64,000 nucleotides of DNA, taken from contig CABHNZ010000004.1 in NCBI GenBank assembly GCA_902167985.1, forward strand, positions 186,001 to 250,000. Reading direction: 5' to 3'. The position numbers and the translations under genes are program-made. Shown here piece after piece: positions 19,279-29,849 of the stretch (position 1 is the first letter of the stretch; each line of letters opens with the position of its first letter). Origin of the DNA: Shinella sp. UYSO24 (GTDB lineage Bacteria > Pseudomonadota > Alphaproteobacteria > Rhizobiales > Rhizobiaceae). The notes beneath the pieces are model-generated. The model saw only the letters and a list, made by a program, of their open reading frames with translations. It was not told the DNA's origin and did not search any database.

Positions 19279-20158
19279 CCTTCCCGAACAGGCCAGCCGG
19301 GCGGATCAGAAGCACGATCGCCATGATGACGAAGATGACGATATTGGATGCTTCCGGATAGAAAACCTTGGTCAGCCCCTCGGCTATGCCGAGCATGTAA
19401 CCGGTGACGATCGCCCCCATGATCGAGCCCATGCCGCCAACGACGACCACGGCAAAGACGACGATGATGATGTTCGAGCCCATCAGCGGCGACACCTGAT
19501 AGACCGGTGCCGCCAGCACCCCGGCAAAGGCCGCAAGTGCTGCCCCGAGCCCGTAGGTCAGCGTCAGGAGTACGGGCACATTCACGCCAAAAGCCTGAAC
19601 CAGCGTCGCATTCTCGGTTGCGGCCCGAAGATAAGCCCCGAGCTTGGTCTTCTCGATCAGCAGCCATGTGCCGATACAGGCAACGAGTGACAGCACGACC
19701 ACCCAGCCGCGATAGATCGGCAGGAACATGAAGCCGAGATTGGTGGCGCCGGTCAGCTGCGGCGGCGGCGCATAGGGCTGGCCGGAAGCACCGTATAGAT
19801 AACGGAACGTCCCCTCGATCGTCAGCGCCAGCCCGAAGGTGAAGAGCAGGCCATAGAGCGGATCGAGCGAATAGAGCCGCGACAGCATCAGCCGTTCGAT
19901 GACGACGCCGAAGATGCCGACGATGATCGGCACGAGGATCAGCGCGAACCAGTAGTTGATGCCGAAATTCTGGGCCAGCAGAAGAGCGACGAAGGCGCCG
20001 AGCATATACTGCGCCCCATGGGCGAAGTTGATCACCCTGAGCAGGCCGAAGATCACCGCAAGCCCGAGGCTCAGGAGCGCGTAGAAGGACCCGTTGATCA
20101 GCCCGATCAGCAGCTGGCCGAGAAACGCCTGAAGCGGAATGCCGAAGATCGTCATCAT
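19271..20158 (-). CDS. livH: Branched-chain amino acid-type ABC permease LivH
   Basis: 295-residue permease; conserved N-terminal GSFYALLSLGLAVIFGLLRV and INFAHGAQYMLGAF, and the C-terminal GGMGSIMGAIVTGYMLGIAE. Two bases after the livF stop region, in the order livK-livG-livF-livH-livM read on the minus strand. Confidence 0.92.
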   Translation of the reverse strand: MMTIFGIPLQAFLGQLLIGLINGSFYALLSLGLAVIFGLLRVINFAHGAQYMLGAFVALLLAQNFGINYWFALILVPIIVGIFGVVIERLMLSRLYSLDPLYGLLFTFGLALTIEGTFRYLYGASGQPYAPPPQLTGATNLGFMFLPIYRGWVVVLSLVACIGTWLLIEKTKLGAYLRAATENATLVQAFGVNVPVLLTLTYGLGAALAAFAGVLAAPVYQVSPLMGSNIIIVVFAVVVVGGMGSIMGAIVTGYMLGIAEGLTKVFYPEASNIVIFVIMAIVLLIRPAGLFGKDA

Positions 20159-20160
20159 CC

Positions 20161-20863
20161 CTAGACCCCCAGAACCTTGTTGAGCATGCCCATCCGCTCC
20201 GGCAGTTCGCGGACGGGAAAATCGGCGACCATCTGGCCGTGGTCCATCAGGTAGAAACGGTCGGCGATACGGCTGGCGAAGCGAAAATTCTGTTCGACCA
20301 GCAGGATCGTCATCCCCCGCTCCTTCAGCTTTTTCAGAACCTCGCCGATCCGCTGCACGATCACAGGTGCCAGACCCTCCGTTGGCTCGTCGAGAATGAG
20401 CAGGCGGATGCCAGTGCGCAGGATGCGGGCGATGGCGAGCATCTGCTGCTCGCCGCCTGAGAGTTTCGTGCCGGGGCTGGCGCGGCGCTCATGGAGGTTC
20501 GGAAACAGTTCAAAAATCTCGTCCAGCGACATGCCGCCCTTGGAGACGACCGGCGGCAGCATCAGGTTTCCTCGACCGACAGCGTGGAAAAATGCCGCGC
20601 TCCTCCGGCACGAAGCCGATCCCCTGATGCGCCGTCCGATGCAGCGGCACGGTGAGCATGTCGCGATCACCGAAGCGGATCTCGCCCTTGCGCTCGCGGA
20701 TGATGCCGACGATGGTTCTGAGCGTCGTCGTCTTGCCGACGCCGTTGCGGCCGAGAATGGTAATCATCTCGCCCTCGCCGATCGTCATGTCGACGCCGTG
20801 CAGGACATGGCTTTCGCCATACCAGGCATTCAGCTTGGAAACGGAAAGCAGAGCTTTTCCCAT
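20161..20863 (-). CDS. livF: Branched-chain amino acid-type ABC ATPase LivF (frame broken twice)
   Basis: Walker A GRNGVGKTT near residues 38-46, GIGFVPEERGIF, then two homopolymer losses (T6 read as T5 near 20590, A4 read as A3 near 20578), then NLMLPPVV, signature LSGGEQQMLAIAR, Walker B LLILDEPTEGLAP and LLVEQNF. The short piece between the two breaks reads STLSVEE in the third frame. Repaired length is 234 residues, typical for LivF. Its start overlaps the end of livG. Confidence 0.88.
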
Positions 20864-21654
20864 CAGGCCTCCTCCGAACCCATATAGGCGAGCCGCACCC
20901 GCTCATCCTGCGAAACCGCCTGATAATCGCCTTCGGCCAAAATCTCCCCGCGCTGCAGCACCGTGACATGGTGGCAGATATCGGCGACGACCTTGAGATT
21001 ATGCTCGACCATCAGTACCGCGCGGGTCTTTGCCACCTCGCGGATGATCGACGACACGGTGCCGATATCCTCCTGCCCCATGCCGGCCATCGGCTCGTCG
21101 AGCAGCAGAACCTTCGGATCGAGCGCCAGCGTCGTCGCAATCTCCAGCACCCGCTTGCGGCCATAGGAGAGATCGGCGGCCAGCGCATTGCGCTCGCGCG
21201 TCAGCCCGACCGACGAGATCAGCTCGTCGGCCCGCTCGTTCAGCCGGTCGAGCGATGACATCGGCAGCCAGAACTGTGTCGACAGCCGGTTCGGCCGTTG
21301 CAGCGCCACCCGCACATTGTCGAGGACCGAGAGATAGGGAAACACGGCCGAGATCTGGAAGGACCGTACCAGCCCCATCCGCGCCACCCGGTCCGGCGGC
21401 GTCCTGGTGATATCATTGCCGAGCAGCATGATCTCACCCGCCGAGGGCTGGTGAAACTTGGTGAGCAGATTGAACACGGTCGTCTTGCCCGCGCCATTCG
21501 GCCCGATCAGCGCATGAACGCGGGCATGATGGACATCGAGATCGACATTCTTGACGGCGGCAAAGGCGCCGAAATTCTTCGTCAGGCCGCGGGCGGAAAG
21601 CACCACCCGCGGCTCTTCGACGATTGTCTGTGCCGCGACAGCCATCGGCGTCAC
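20863..21654 (-). CDS. livG: Branched-chain amino acid-type ABC ATPase LivG
   Basis: 263 residues, intact. Walker A GPNGAGKTT, the LivG-type RSFQISAVFPYLSVLDNVRV, signature LSYGRKR, Walker B LLLDEPMAGMG and MVEHNLKVV. Translation may start at 21654 or at the second ATG, 21645; the first overlaps the binding-protein stop as ATGA. Confidence 0.92.
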   Translation of the reverse strand: MTPMAVAAQTIVEEPRVVLSARGLTKNFGAFAAVKNVDLDVHHARVHALIGPNGAGKTTVFNLLTKFHQPSAGEIMLLGNDITRTPPDRVARMGLVRSFQISAVFPYLSVLDNVRVALQRPNRLSTQFWLPMSSLDRLNERADELISSVGLTRERNALAADLSYGRKRVLEIATTLALDPKVLLLDEPMAGMGQEDIGTVSSIIREVAKTRAVLMVEHNLKVVADICHHVTVLQRGEILAEGDYQAVSQDERVRLAYMGSEEA

Positions 21655-22878
21655 TTCACCAGATCGCAGCCGCTCTTGGCCGGATCGATGTAAGCCTCCT
21701 TGCCGGGAATGGTGGCGAGCACGTTATAGTAATCCCACGGTTCCTTGCTCTCCGAAGGCTTCTTCACCTGCAGGAGATACATGTCGTGGATCATCCGGCC
21801 GTTCGCCCCGACAGTCCCGCCGCGGGCGAAAAAGTCGTCGACCGGCATGGAATGCAACGCCTTGGAGACCGCCTCCGGATCGTCGGTTCCGGCCTTCTGC
21901 ACCGCCTTCAGATATTGCGTCACCGCCGAATAGGTGCCGGCATGGATCATGTTCGGCATCTTCTTCGTCCGCGCGAAGAATTTTTCGCAAACTCCCGGCT
22001 CTTGTCATCGAGGTTCCAGTAATAGCCCTCGGTGAGCGTCAGCCCCTGTGCCGCTTCAAGGCCGAGACCGTTGACTTCGGCCAGCGTGAAGAGCAGCGCC
22101 GCCAGATGCTGGCCGCCCTGGGTAATACCGAATTCGGCGGCCTGCTTGATGGCGTTTGCGGTATCGAGGCCGGCATTCGCAAGCCCGATCACCTTGCGCC
22201 GGAAGACTGCGCCTGCAGCAGGAAGGACGAGAAATCCTGCGTCGAAAGCGGATGGCGCACGGAGCCCAGCACCTTGCCGCCATTGGCTTTCACGTAATCG
22301 CCGGTCTGCTGCTCCAGCGAATAACCGAAGGCGTAATCGGCCGTCAGGAAGAACCAGCTGTCGCCGCCCTGCTTCACCATCGCGCCGCCGGTGCCGACGG
22401 CCAGCGCATGCGTGTCATAGGCCCAGTGAAAACCATAGGGCGTGCAGGCCTTGCCGGTCAGATCGGTGGTCGCCGCGCCAGTATTGATGGTGATCTTCTT
22501 CTTGTCCTTCGACAGCGCCTGCACAGCGAGACCGACGGAGGACGTGGTGAGATCCATGATCGCATCCACCTGCTGCGTGTCATACCACTGGCGGGCGATA
22601 TTGGAGGCGATGTCGGGCTTGTTCTGGTGATCGGCATCGACGATCTCGATCGGCACGCCGAACATCTTGCCGCCAAAATCCTCGATCGCCATCTTGGCCG
22701 CCTCGACCGACGACTTGCCGCCGAAATCGGCATAGACGCCGGACTGGTCGTTCAGGATGCCGATCTTGACCTTGCCATCGGAAAGCTTGTCGGCGGATTG
22801 AGCCGCAGAAATGCTCGGAATCAACGCCGTCGCGGCCGCCAGCGAAAAGGCCAGCGACGCCAGAATGGTCTTGCGCAT
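21651..22878 (-). CDS. Liv-type periplasmic binding protein (frame broken twice)
   Basis: Signal peptide MRKTILASLAFSLAAATA with cleavage after SISAAQ, then the family block VKIGILNDQSGVYADFGG. Lost bases near 22196 (GCC) and 21983 (A6 read as A5) divide it into three frames; repaired length is 409 residues ending in AKSGCDLVK. The start is the ATG at 22878, after GGAGGAGAACTT. It delivers the substrate to LivHM-GF. Its text resembles the ABC binding proteins often annotated 'substrate-binding, branched-chain', so the ligand is open. Confidence 0.86.
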
Positions 22879-23140
22879 AAGTTCTCCTCCCAGAGAATGT
22901 GCCCACCGGAATATGCATCGAGGCCCCAAGGCCTCTCGAAATGTCCTGTCACTCTGTTCAAAAATGGCGGCTCGCCCTCCTCAAAGCGATACGCCGTAGC
23001 TGCATGGTTGAGGAAAACACCCGTTGACGCAAGCATCAGCGTTTAATTAATTACGGACAGCATCTGTGCATTTTTGAACAGATGCCCGCCCGCGACGGGG
23101 AGGTCGGGGGCAGATGGCAAGCGGGCACGAGGGAGGATCG
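22879..23140. promoter_or_regulatory. Divergent promoter region of the liv operon and LysR gene
   Basis: 262 bases. TCTGTTCAAAAATG (22953-22966) and CATTTTTGAACAGA (23069-23082) are exact 14-base reverse complements 102 bases apart; the second sits in a local dyad GCATCTGT-N10-ACAGATGC (23060-23085). These look like binding sites of the divergent LysR protein. Confidence 0.6.
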
Positions 23141-24289
23141 ATGACCGATGCGAAGAGCAATACCGAGACCAATGTCATGACCGGTGCCAAGGCCGATCCC
23201 AGGGCCGATACCAGGGCCGGCACCAAGGCAGTTGCGACGACTGGTGCGCAGACCGAGGCAACGACCGGGGCAACGCACGATCTGGCCAGCAATGTCCCGG
23301 CCGATCCACCGCCAGACGCGACGCCCGATGCGACACCCGATAAGGGGCAGCCGACCGCGGCGGGCTGGAATCCCAATGTCCCCTGGCACCCGAATTTCAG
23401 CTGGGACGACCTGCAATATTTTCTGGCGGTGGCCCGCACCGGGCAATTGTCGACGGCCGCACGCCATCTGCGCACCAGCCACGCCACCGTCTCGCGCCGT
23501 ATCGACCGCTTGGAATTCGCCCTGAAAGTAAAGCTCTTCGAACGCAATCCGCGCGGCTATGTGCTGACCGTGATGGGCCAGCGCTTCATCGAAACGGCCG
23601 AGCGGATCGAGCAGGAGGCGGACCGGCTGCAGGCCGATATCGCCGAGGGCGCCACGGCCCATCGCGGCGTCATCCGGCTGAGCGCCCCGGAAGGCTTTGC
23701 CAATTTCTTCTTCGCCCACCAGATCGGCGACTTTGCCGAACGCCATCCGAACCTGTCGCTGGAGCTTGTGACCATCCAGCAGATCATGTCGCTGTCGCGC
23801 AAGGAGGCGGATATCGCCGTGTCGCTCGACCCGCCCAAGGCGGGGCCCTACCGGATCGAGAAGATCACCGATTACAGGCTGAGCGTCTACGGTTCGAAAG
23901 CCTATCTCGCCAATGCCAAGCCCTTGAAGAAACGCGAGGACCTCCTCGATCACCCGTTCATCGGCTATATCGAGGACATGATTTTCGCGCCCGGCCTCGA
24001 TTATCTGGGAGACGTGCATCCCGGCATCAAGCCGCGCTTCCAGAGTTCGAGCATCTTTGCGCAATTGACGGCCACCAGGAAAGGCCAGGGCCTCTGCATC
24101 CTGCCGCATTTCATCGCCGACCGGCAGAGCGATCTCGAACTGGTTCTGGGCGCAGAAGTCCAGCTCACCCGCCACTACTGGCTGATCCGCCATAGGGATA
24201 CGGCACATGTCCCAAGGTTCCGGGCCGTCGCCGACTATATTTTCGCAGCGGTGGAGAAGGAAAGAGATGCGTTTATGGGACGCGGGTGA
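23141..24289 (+). CDS. LysR-family regulator with long repetitive N-terminal tail
   Basis: Starts at ATG 23141 after GGGAGGATCG. The first 80 or so residues are a low-complexity Ala/Thr/Asp-rich tail with short repeats (TGAKADPRADTRAGTKA). The winged helix follows (LQYFLAVARTGQLSTAARHL, then TSHATVSRRIDRLE) and a complete LysR effector domain. Normal LysR proteins have no such tail. Divergent from the liv-GMC-hydrolase operon, which it probably controls. Confidence 0.85.
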   Translation: MTDAKSNTETNVMTGAKADPRADTRAGTKAVATTGAQTEATTGATHDLASNVPADPPPDATPDATPDKGQPTAAGWNPNVPWHPNFSWDDLQYFLAVARTGQLSTAARHLRTSHATVSRRIDRLEFALKVKLFERNPRGYVLTVMGQRFIETAERIEQEADRLQADIAEGATAHRGVIRLSAPEGFANFFFAHQIGDFAERHPNLSLELVTIQQIMSLSRKEADIAVSLDPPKAGPYRIEKITDYRLSVYGSKAYLANAKPLKKREDLLDHPFIGYIEDMIFAPGLDYLGDVHPGIKPRFQSSSIFAQLTATRKGQGLCILPHFIADRQSDLELVLGAEVQLTRHYWLIRHRDTAHVPRFRAVADYIFAAVEKERDAFMGRG

Positions 24290-24296
24290 TGGGAGT

Positions 24297-24329
24297 GGAA
24301 AGGGCCAGGGACATCCCCCCGCCCTTTCC
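24297..24329. terminator. Hairpin between the convergent LysR and RND genes
   Basis: GGAAAGGGC pairs with GCCCTTTCC (9 bp) in the 49-base gap between the two stops; could serve both directions. Confidence 0.6.
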
Positions 24330-24338
24330 CGCAAAGCC

Positions 24339-27300
24339 TCACTCCGCAGCCACTTTCAGCCCCTCGTGATGGTCGAACAGGTCGCCCTGATTGGCGGCCT
24401 CTTCTCCCTCGCCTGCCTTGGCCTTCGGCTCGCGGCCGAAGAAGAGCGCGTAAGCGGCGGGCAGCACGAGTAGCGTCAGCACGGTCGCAACCAGAATACC
24501 GCCCATCATCGCATAGGCCATCGGCCCCCAGAACAGACCCCGTGAGATCGGGATCAGTGCCAGAACGGCGGTAAGCGCGGTCAGCATGATCGGCCGGAAG
24601 CGGCGAACGGCAGCGCCGACGATCGCCTCCTGCCGGTGCATGCCGGCTGCGATATCCTGATCGATCTGGTCGACGAGGATGATAGAGTTGCGGATGATGA
24701 TGCCGAGAAGCGCGATCACACCGAGGATGGCGACGAAGCCGAAGGGCGCACCCGAGATCAGAAGCGCAATCGCAGCGCCGATAATGCCGAGCGGGCCCGT
24801 TGCAAGCACCAGCATCGCCTTGCCGAAATGCCGCAGCTGGATCATCAGCAGCACCAGCATGACGAGCAGCATGATCGGCGCCTTGGCGGCAATCGACTGC
24901 TGGCTCTCGGCAGAATCCTCCGCCCCGCCCTGGATATCGATGTGATAGCCGGCCGGCAGCTGGGCGCGCAGATCGGCCATGCTGTTATAGAGGTTGATCG
25001 AGGCCTGTGTCGGCTCGACGCTGTCGGGCAGCGTCGCCTTCACCGTGATCGTCGGCAGGCGGTCGCGGCGCCATTCGATCCCCTGCTCCATCACCGGCAC
25101 GATATGCGCCACCTGCGAAGCCGGAACATAGCCGCCGAGATCCGACGGGATATAGACCGAATTGACGGCAGAGAGCAGGTTGCGGGTCGCATCCGGCTCG
25201 CGCAGCACCACCGAAACGGTTTCCTCGCCATCGCGGAAATCGCCGAGCGGAGCACCCGAGACGGCCGCCTGCAGCATCTGCCGGACCCGCTGCGAGGTCA
25301 CGCCGAGCGCACGCGCGCGGTCCTGATCGATCACCAGCTTCATCGCGGTCACAGGCTCCATCCAGTCGTCATGGATCGCGCCATAGCCGGGCTGCTGTTC
25401 GAACCGCTCCTTCACCTGATCGGCAATGCGGCGAACCTCTGCCCTGTCGGGACCGGTGACGCGCATCTGCACGGCCCAGCCGACGGGCGGCCCGAGGAAG
25501 AGGCGATCCACCTTGCCGCGCACTGTCGGGAAATCGGTGGCAAGGATATGGCGCAGCTTGACGATCAGCCGCTCGCGCTCCTCGAGCCCCTTGGACATCA
25601 CGAGCAGCTGGGCATAGTTCGGGTTACGCAGCTGCTGGTCGAGCGGCAGGAAGAAGCGTGGCGCACCTTCGCCGATGAAGGTCGCGACGAACTTCTGATC
25701 CGGATCGGCCATCACTTCCTTTTCCAGCGCCTTCGCCTGCCGTTCCACCTCGTAGACGCTGGTGCCTTCCGGCAGCCACATGTCGACGAGGATTTCCGGC
25801 CGCGAGGATTGCGGGAAGAAGCTCTGCGGAATGAACTTGAAAGCGTAGATACTGCCGCCGAAGGCAAGGAAGGTCATCGCGATCACGATCAGCCGGTGGC
25901 GCACGGCCCAGGCAACGGTGGAACGCAGGCGGCGGTAGAAGCCGGTATCATACGTATCCTTGTGGGTTCCCACATGCGCCCGCTGTTTCAGGATCATGTA
26001 GCCCAGCCACGGCGTGAAATAGACCGCGACGAACCATGACGTCACCAGCGCGATGCCGACGACGAAAAACAGCGAGCGCACGTATTCGCCGGCGGTGGAA
26101 GCGGCGAAACCGACGGGAATGAAGCCCGCCGTGGTAATCAGCGTGCCGGTGAGCATGGGGAATGCGGTGGAGGAATAGGCAAAGCTCGCAGCCTCCAGCC
26201 GCGGCAGGCCCTCTTCCAGCTTGCGCTCCATCATCTCGACGACGATCATCGCATCATCGACCAGAAGCCCGAGCGCGATGATCAGCGCGCCAAGCGAGAT
26301 GCGCTGCAATTCGATGCCCATGTAATACATGATGGCAAGCGTGGCCGACAGGACGAGCGGAATGGCAATCGCGATCACGATGCCAGACCGCCAGCCGATC
26401 GAGATCAGGGAGACGATCAGCACGATGACCAGCGCCTCCATCAGCGCCTGGGTGAATTCGCCCACGGCCTCGGTCACGACTTCCGGCTGGTTGGAGATCT
26501 GGTGCACCTCGACGCGACGGGCAGCGTCTTTTCGAGGCGGCATAGGTCGCTTCGACCTGCTTGCCGACATCCGTCACCTTGTGGCCGCTGCCCATCACGA
26601 CGCCGATCTCGACGGCATCCTGACCATTGAAGCGGAACTTGCGCTGGAACGGATCTTCAAGCCCGTCCTTGACGGTCGCGATATCGCCAAGCCGGAAAAC
26701 CTGATCGCCGGAGCGGATGCGCAATTCGCGGATATCGGCGGAAGACTTGATGCCGCCCTCGACGGAAATGCGTACCGAGCGGTCATGCGTCTCGACGGTA
26801 CCGGCCGCATCGACGGCATTCTGGCCGGAAAGCGCATTCTGCACGTCGGTGACGGTCAGGCCGCGCTCGGCCAAGGCCTTGGAAGAGACATCGATAAAGA
26901 TCTTCTGCGCCTGATCGCCGAGGATCGTCGCCTTTTCGACGCCGGGCGTGGCCAGCAGCATGTCCCGGGCCTGAATGGCGAACTGCTTCAGCTCCGGATA
27001 GGTATAGCCGTCGCCGACAATGGCGTTGAGCGTGATATAGGTATCGCCGAATTCATCGTTGAAATACGGACCCTGCAGGCCTGTCGGCAGATCCTGCTTT
27101 ATATCGCCGATCTTCTTGCGCACCTGATAGAAGGCGTCCGACACCTGCTGGCCGCTCGTATCGCCCTTGATCTGGATCGTGGTGATCGACATGCCGGCGC
27201 GGGTATAGGACTTCACCCAGTCGAGATGCGGCACTTCCTGCAGCTTGCGCTCGATCTTGTTGACGACCTGGTTTTCCATGTCGGTGATCGAGGCGCCCGG

Positions 27301-27540
27301 CCATGCGGCCTGCACCACCATGACGCGGAAGGTGAAATCGGGATCTTCCTTCTGGCCCATATTCATCACCCCGAGCACGCCCATGATGATGATCAGGCCG
27401 AAGAGGAAGCGGCCGATGCTCGGATGCTGGATGGCCCAGCGCGACAGGTTGAATTTTCCAGGCGATGGCGCGCCGGGAGCGGGCGTATGGGAGCCCCAGT
27501 GAGAGCCTGAAGACGGCGGCTGATGGTGAGACGACGACAT
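24339..27540 (-). CDS. RND efflux pump inner-membrane transporter (frame broken twice)
   Basis: Proton-driven exporter of the HAE-RND superfamily, about 1067 residues when repaired. The first periplasmic half contains MNMGQKEDPDFTFRVMVVQA and the tripartite repeats; two lost bases near 26533 (TTCGAA read as TCGAA) and 26515 (GTCGGC read as GTCGC) break the frame at TYAA. The second part holds the proton-relay membrane region LIIALGLLVDDAMIVVE and GVIALLGIIIRNSIILVDQI. The N-terminus carries a short Ser/His/Pro-rich segment. Start ATG 27540 is chosen over an upstream in-frame ATG at 27573. Confidence 0.9.
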
Positions 27541-27585
27541 GGTCTTGATCCTTCGAAAGAAGCGGAAGGGCAAAAGCCCACGCGG

Positions 27586-28761
27586 TCAGTTGCTGCCGGA
27601 TGCGCTAATCGACGCGGTGCTCATGCTGTTGACGCTGCCGAAGCGTGCAGAGACCGTTTCCGGCAGCTTCACCTTCAGATCGTCCTTCATGAACTGCGTA
27701 CCGGCGGAGACGACGATATCGCCGGTGGAAAGCCCCTTGGAAATCCTGACCCCGTCGTCGGAGAAATCGGCAACCGTCACCGGCCGCGAGCTGACGGTGC
27801 CCTTGGCCTTGTCGACAACCCAGACGATCGGCTGATCGCCCTTCTTGGCAAGCGCTGCGAGCGGAATGGAATAGGCGGGTGTGGAATTGTCGAGCGAGGC
27901 GACGACGGTCGCCGTCATGCCGAGAAGCACGCGCGGATCGTCGGGCAGCGAAACCCGGACCGCGAATGTGCGCGACTGGGCATCGGCGCTGCCGGCCACC
28001 TCACGGACCTTGCCGTCGAGCACGACATTATCGGAGGACCAGAAGCGTGCCGTCACCGCCTTGCCCGGCTTGAACTGGGCGACATCGATTTCCGGCACGG
28101 CGATCTGCACTTCCTTCGAACCGTCGAGCGCAACGGTCAGAACCGCAGAACCACTTGCCACCACCTGGCCGACATCGGCGCTGACGGCGGTGACGATACC
28201 GGGCTTGTCGGCCTTGAGTTCCGTATAGGCCACCTGGTTCTTCGCCTGATCGAGCGAAGCCTCGGCAGACTGGCGCGAGGCAATCGCCTGATCGCGCGAG
28301 AGCGTCGCCTGATCGAGATCGGCCTGCGAGGAAACATTCTTGTCACGCAGCGTCTGGGCGCGGGTGAGCGCGATCTCGGTAATCTCGGCCTGCTTCTGGG
28401 CAGAGGCGAGATTGGCCTTGGCGCTGTCGAGCGACAGCTGATAGTCCGTATCGTCGATCCTTGCCAGAACCTCCCCGGCCTGGACCCGGTCGCCGACATC
28501 CACGAGGCGGTCGGTAATCTTGCCCGAGACGCGGAAGCCGAGGTTCATCTCGGTGCGCGCCTTGACGGAGCCTGAATAGATGAGCTTGCGCCCCGCATCC
28601 GGCTGGCCGATCTCGGCCACCTTGACGGGCCGCACCACCTCTGGTGCTTCGGCCTTTTTCTCGTCCGAACAGGAGGCCAGAACCACGGCAAGCGCCGTGA
28701 CGGCAAGGCTGGAACCGATACGATAGGCAAATCTCGAAACTGGCGAAGACATCGTCCCCAC
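27586..28761 (-). CDS. RND efflux periplasmic adaptor (membrane-fusion lipoprotein)
   Basis: 391 residues with a lipoprotein signal (ALAVVLASC, lipidated cysteine about residue 31), then the biotinyl-lipoyl-like region SGKITDRLVDVGDRVQAGEV, an alpha-hairpin and beta-barrel domain. It bridges the RND pump at 24339-27540 to an outer-membrane channel (no channel gene in the window). Start 28761 or 28752. Confidence 0.9.
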   Translation of the reverse strand: MGTMSSPVSRFAYRIGSSLAVTALAVVLASCSDEKKAEAPEVVRPVKVAEIGQPDAGRKLIYSGSVKARTEMNLGFRVSGKITDRLVDVGDRVQAGEVLARIDDTDYQLSLDSAKANLASAQKQAEITEIALTRAQTLRDKNVSSQADLDQATLSRDQAIASRQSAEASLDQAKNQVAYTELKADKPGIVTAVSADVGQVVASGSAVLTVALDGSKEVQIAVPEIDVAQFKPGKAVTARFWSSDNVVLDGKVREVAGSADAQSRTFAVRVSLPDDPRVLLGMTATVVASLDNSTPAYSIPLAALAKKGDQPIVWVVDKAKGTVSSRPVTVADFSDDGVRISKGLSTGDIVVSAGTQFMKDDLKVKLPETVSARFGSVNSMSTASISASGSN

Positions 28762-28833
28762 TCCTCGTCATCGTTGATGATAAGGCCTCTGCCCGAGCGC
28801 CCCGCTCGCAACCTGAAGCCGTTCTGTCCTGCG

Positions 28834-29436
28834 TTATTTCAGCGCCCTAAGCGCAAAGTCGATCAGGTCTTCCGGCTGGCCGATGCGGGTTTCCGCAAGG
28901 CATTTCGCCACCAGCTGCGGATGACAGAGGATGACGATCGACGACATGAAGTTTTCAGATGCCAATGCAGCATCCTGCTGCCGGAACTCTCCGGTTGCAA
29001 TGCCCTCGGCAATGATCCCCTGGCAGAGCAGCCGCAGCTGCTCGATATGCTGCTCGATGACGGGCCAGTTCTGCTCCATGGCGACCACCACCATTTCATG
29101 CACTTTCTTCTCGTCGAGCATGGTCTCGACGGTGATCCGGTGCTGCGCAAGCGCATAGGCCTTGAGCTTTTCGCAGGCGCTCGCCTCGCCCGAGGTGACG
29201 GCCACCGCCATCTGATAGACCGCATCGACCATCCGCCGGCAAAGCGCCTGATGGATATCCGCCTTGGAAGCGAAGAAACGATAGATATTGGCCGTCGACA
29301 TGCCGAGATCGCGGGCGATGTCGGCGACATTCGTCTTGGTGTAACCGTAATGCTTGAACAGCCGCTCGGCCGCATCGAGGATGCGGTCGATATTTTCCTG
29401 CCTCACACTATCCACTGCCGCGCCTGCAATATCCAT
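28834..29436 (-). CDS. TetR-family repressor of the RND operon
   Basis: About 200 residues; helix-turn-helix [20 protein letters not shown] followed by FASKADI, and a C-terminal ligand domain of the AcrR type. Start is the ATG at 29436; the frame extends upstream only to a TTG. The 50-bp palindrome directly upstream is the likely operator, and the pump genes follow in the same direction, 72 bases downstream. Confidence 0.88.
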   Translation of the reverse strand: MDIAGAAVDSVRQENIDRILDAAERLFKHYGYTKTNVADIARDLGMSTANIYRFFASKADIHQALCRRMVDAVYQMAVAVTSGEASACEKLKAYALAQHRITVETMLDEKKVHEMVVVAMEQNWPVIEQHIEQLRLLCQGIIAEGIATGEFRQQDAALASENFMSSIVILCHPQLVAKCLAETRIGQPEDLIDFALRALK

Positions 29437-29445
29437 TGTGTTGAC

Positions 29446-29495
29446 TTTCGAATGACCAGTGACGTTTTTCAATTTTCGTCAGTCGTAATTCGAAA
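29446..29495. promoter_or_regulatory. 50-bp near-perfect palindrome, likely TetR operator
   Basis: Left arm TTTCGAATGACCAGTGACG (29446-29464) matches the reverse complement of the right arm (29477-29495) at 16 of 19 positions, with a 12-base AT-rich spacer. It starts 10 bases upstream of the TetR start codon. Confidence 0.7.
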
Positions 29496-29849
29496 TTCGG
29501 CATCTGTCAATATCGACGGTTGCATAGGCGACCGGGCGCATCGCAGATGACGCAACAGGCCTGCGGACATGTGGAGGAGAAAAGGGCACAACCCGAATGC
29601 CCGGGAGCGGAGCGGACCGGCATGGCGGAGACAGCAAGGCGGCAAGGCGGCACCAAAGCGCCCCCCCCCAGGGCGACATAAGGGCGACATCAGCCCGGCA
29701 TGCGGCTGGATGCCAGGCGGCATCGGCGATACGCAAAAATGGTTCGGGTGGCATGAGGTCATGCCTGAGGCCACCGCGGCGGTTCGATTGGACAGAATGA
29801 TCTGGCGGCGTGATCCGGTCCGCTCACCTGGTCAAAGGACTTGGCGGAC
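29496..29849. other. Intergenic region without recognisable gene
   Basis: About 350 bases. Contains a run of nine C (29661-29669) and a short direct repeat of AGGGCGACAT, but no frame with a family motif or ribosome site. Confidence 0.6.

Noticed and set aside
24636..26039. 467-codon open frame on the plus strand
   Set aside because: Shadow of the RND pump gene on the other strand.
29437..29472. Upstream TTG start for the TetR gene at 29472
   Set aside because: It would place the coding region inside the likely operator palindrome; ATG 29436 fits the family.
29661..29669. Run of nine C as a phase-variation switch
   Set aside because: It lies in a region with no convincing gene, and homopolymers are unreliable in this sequence.
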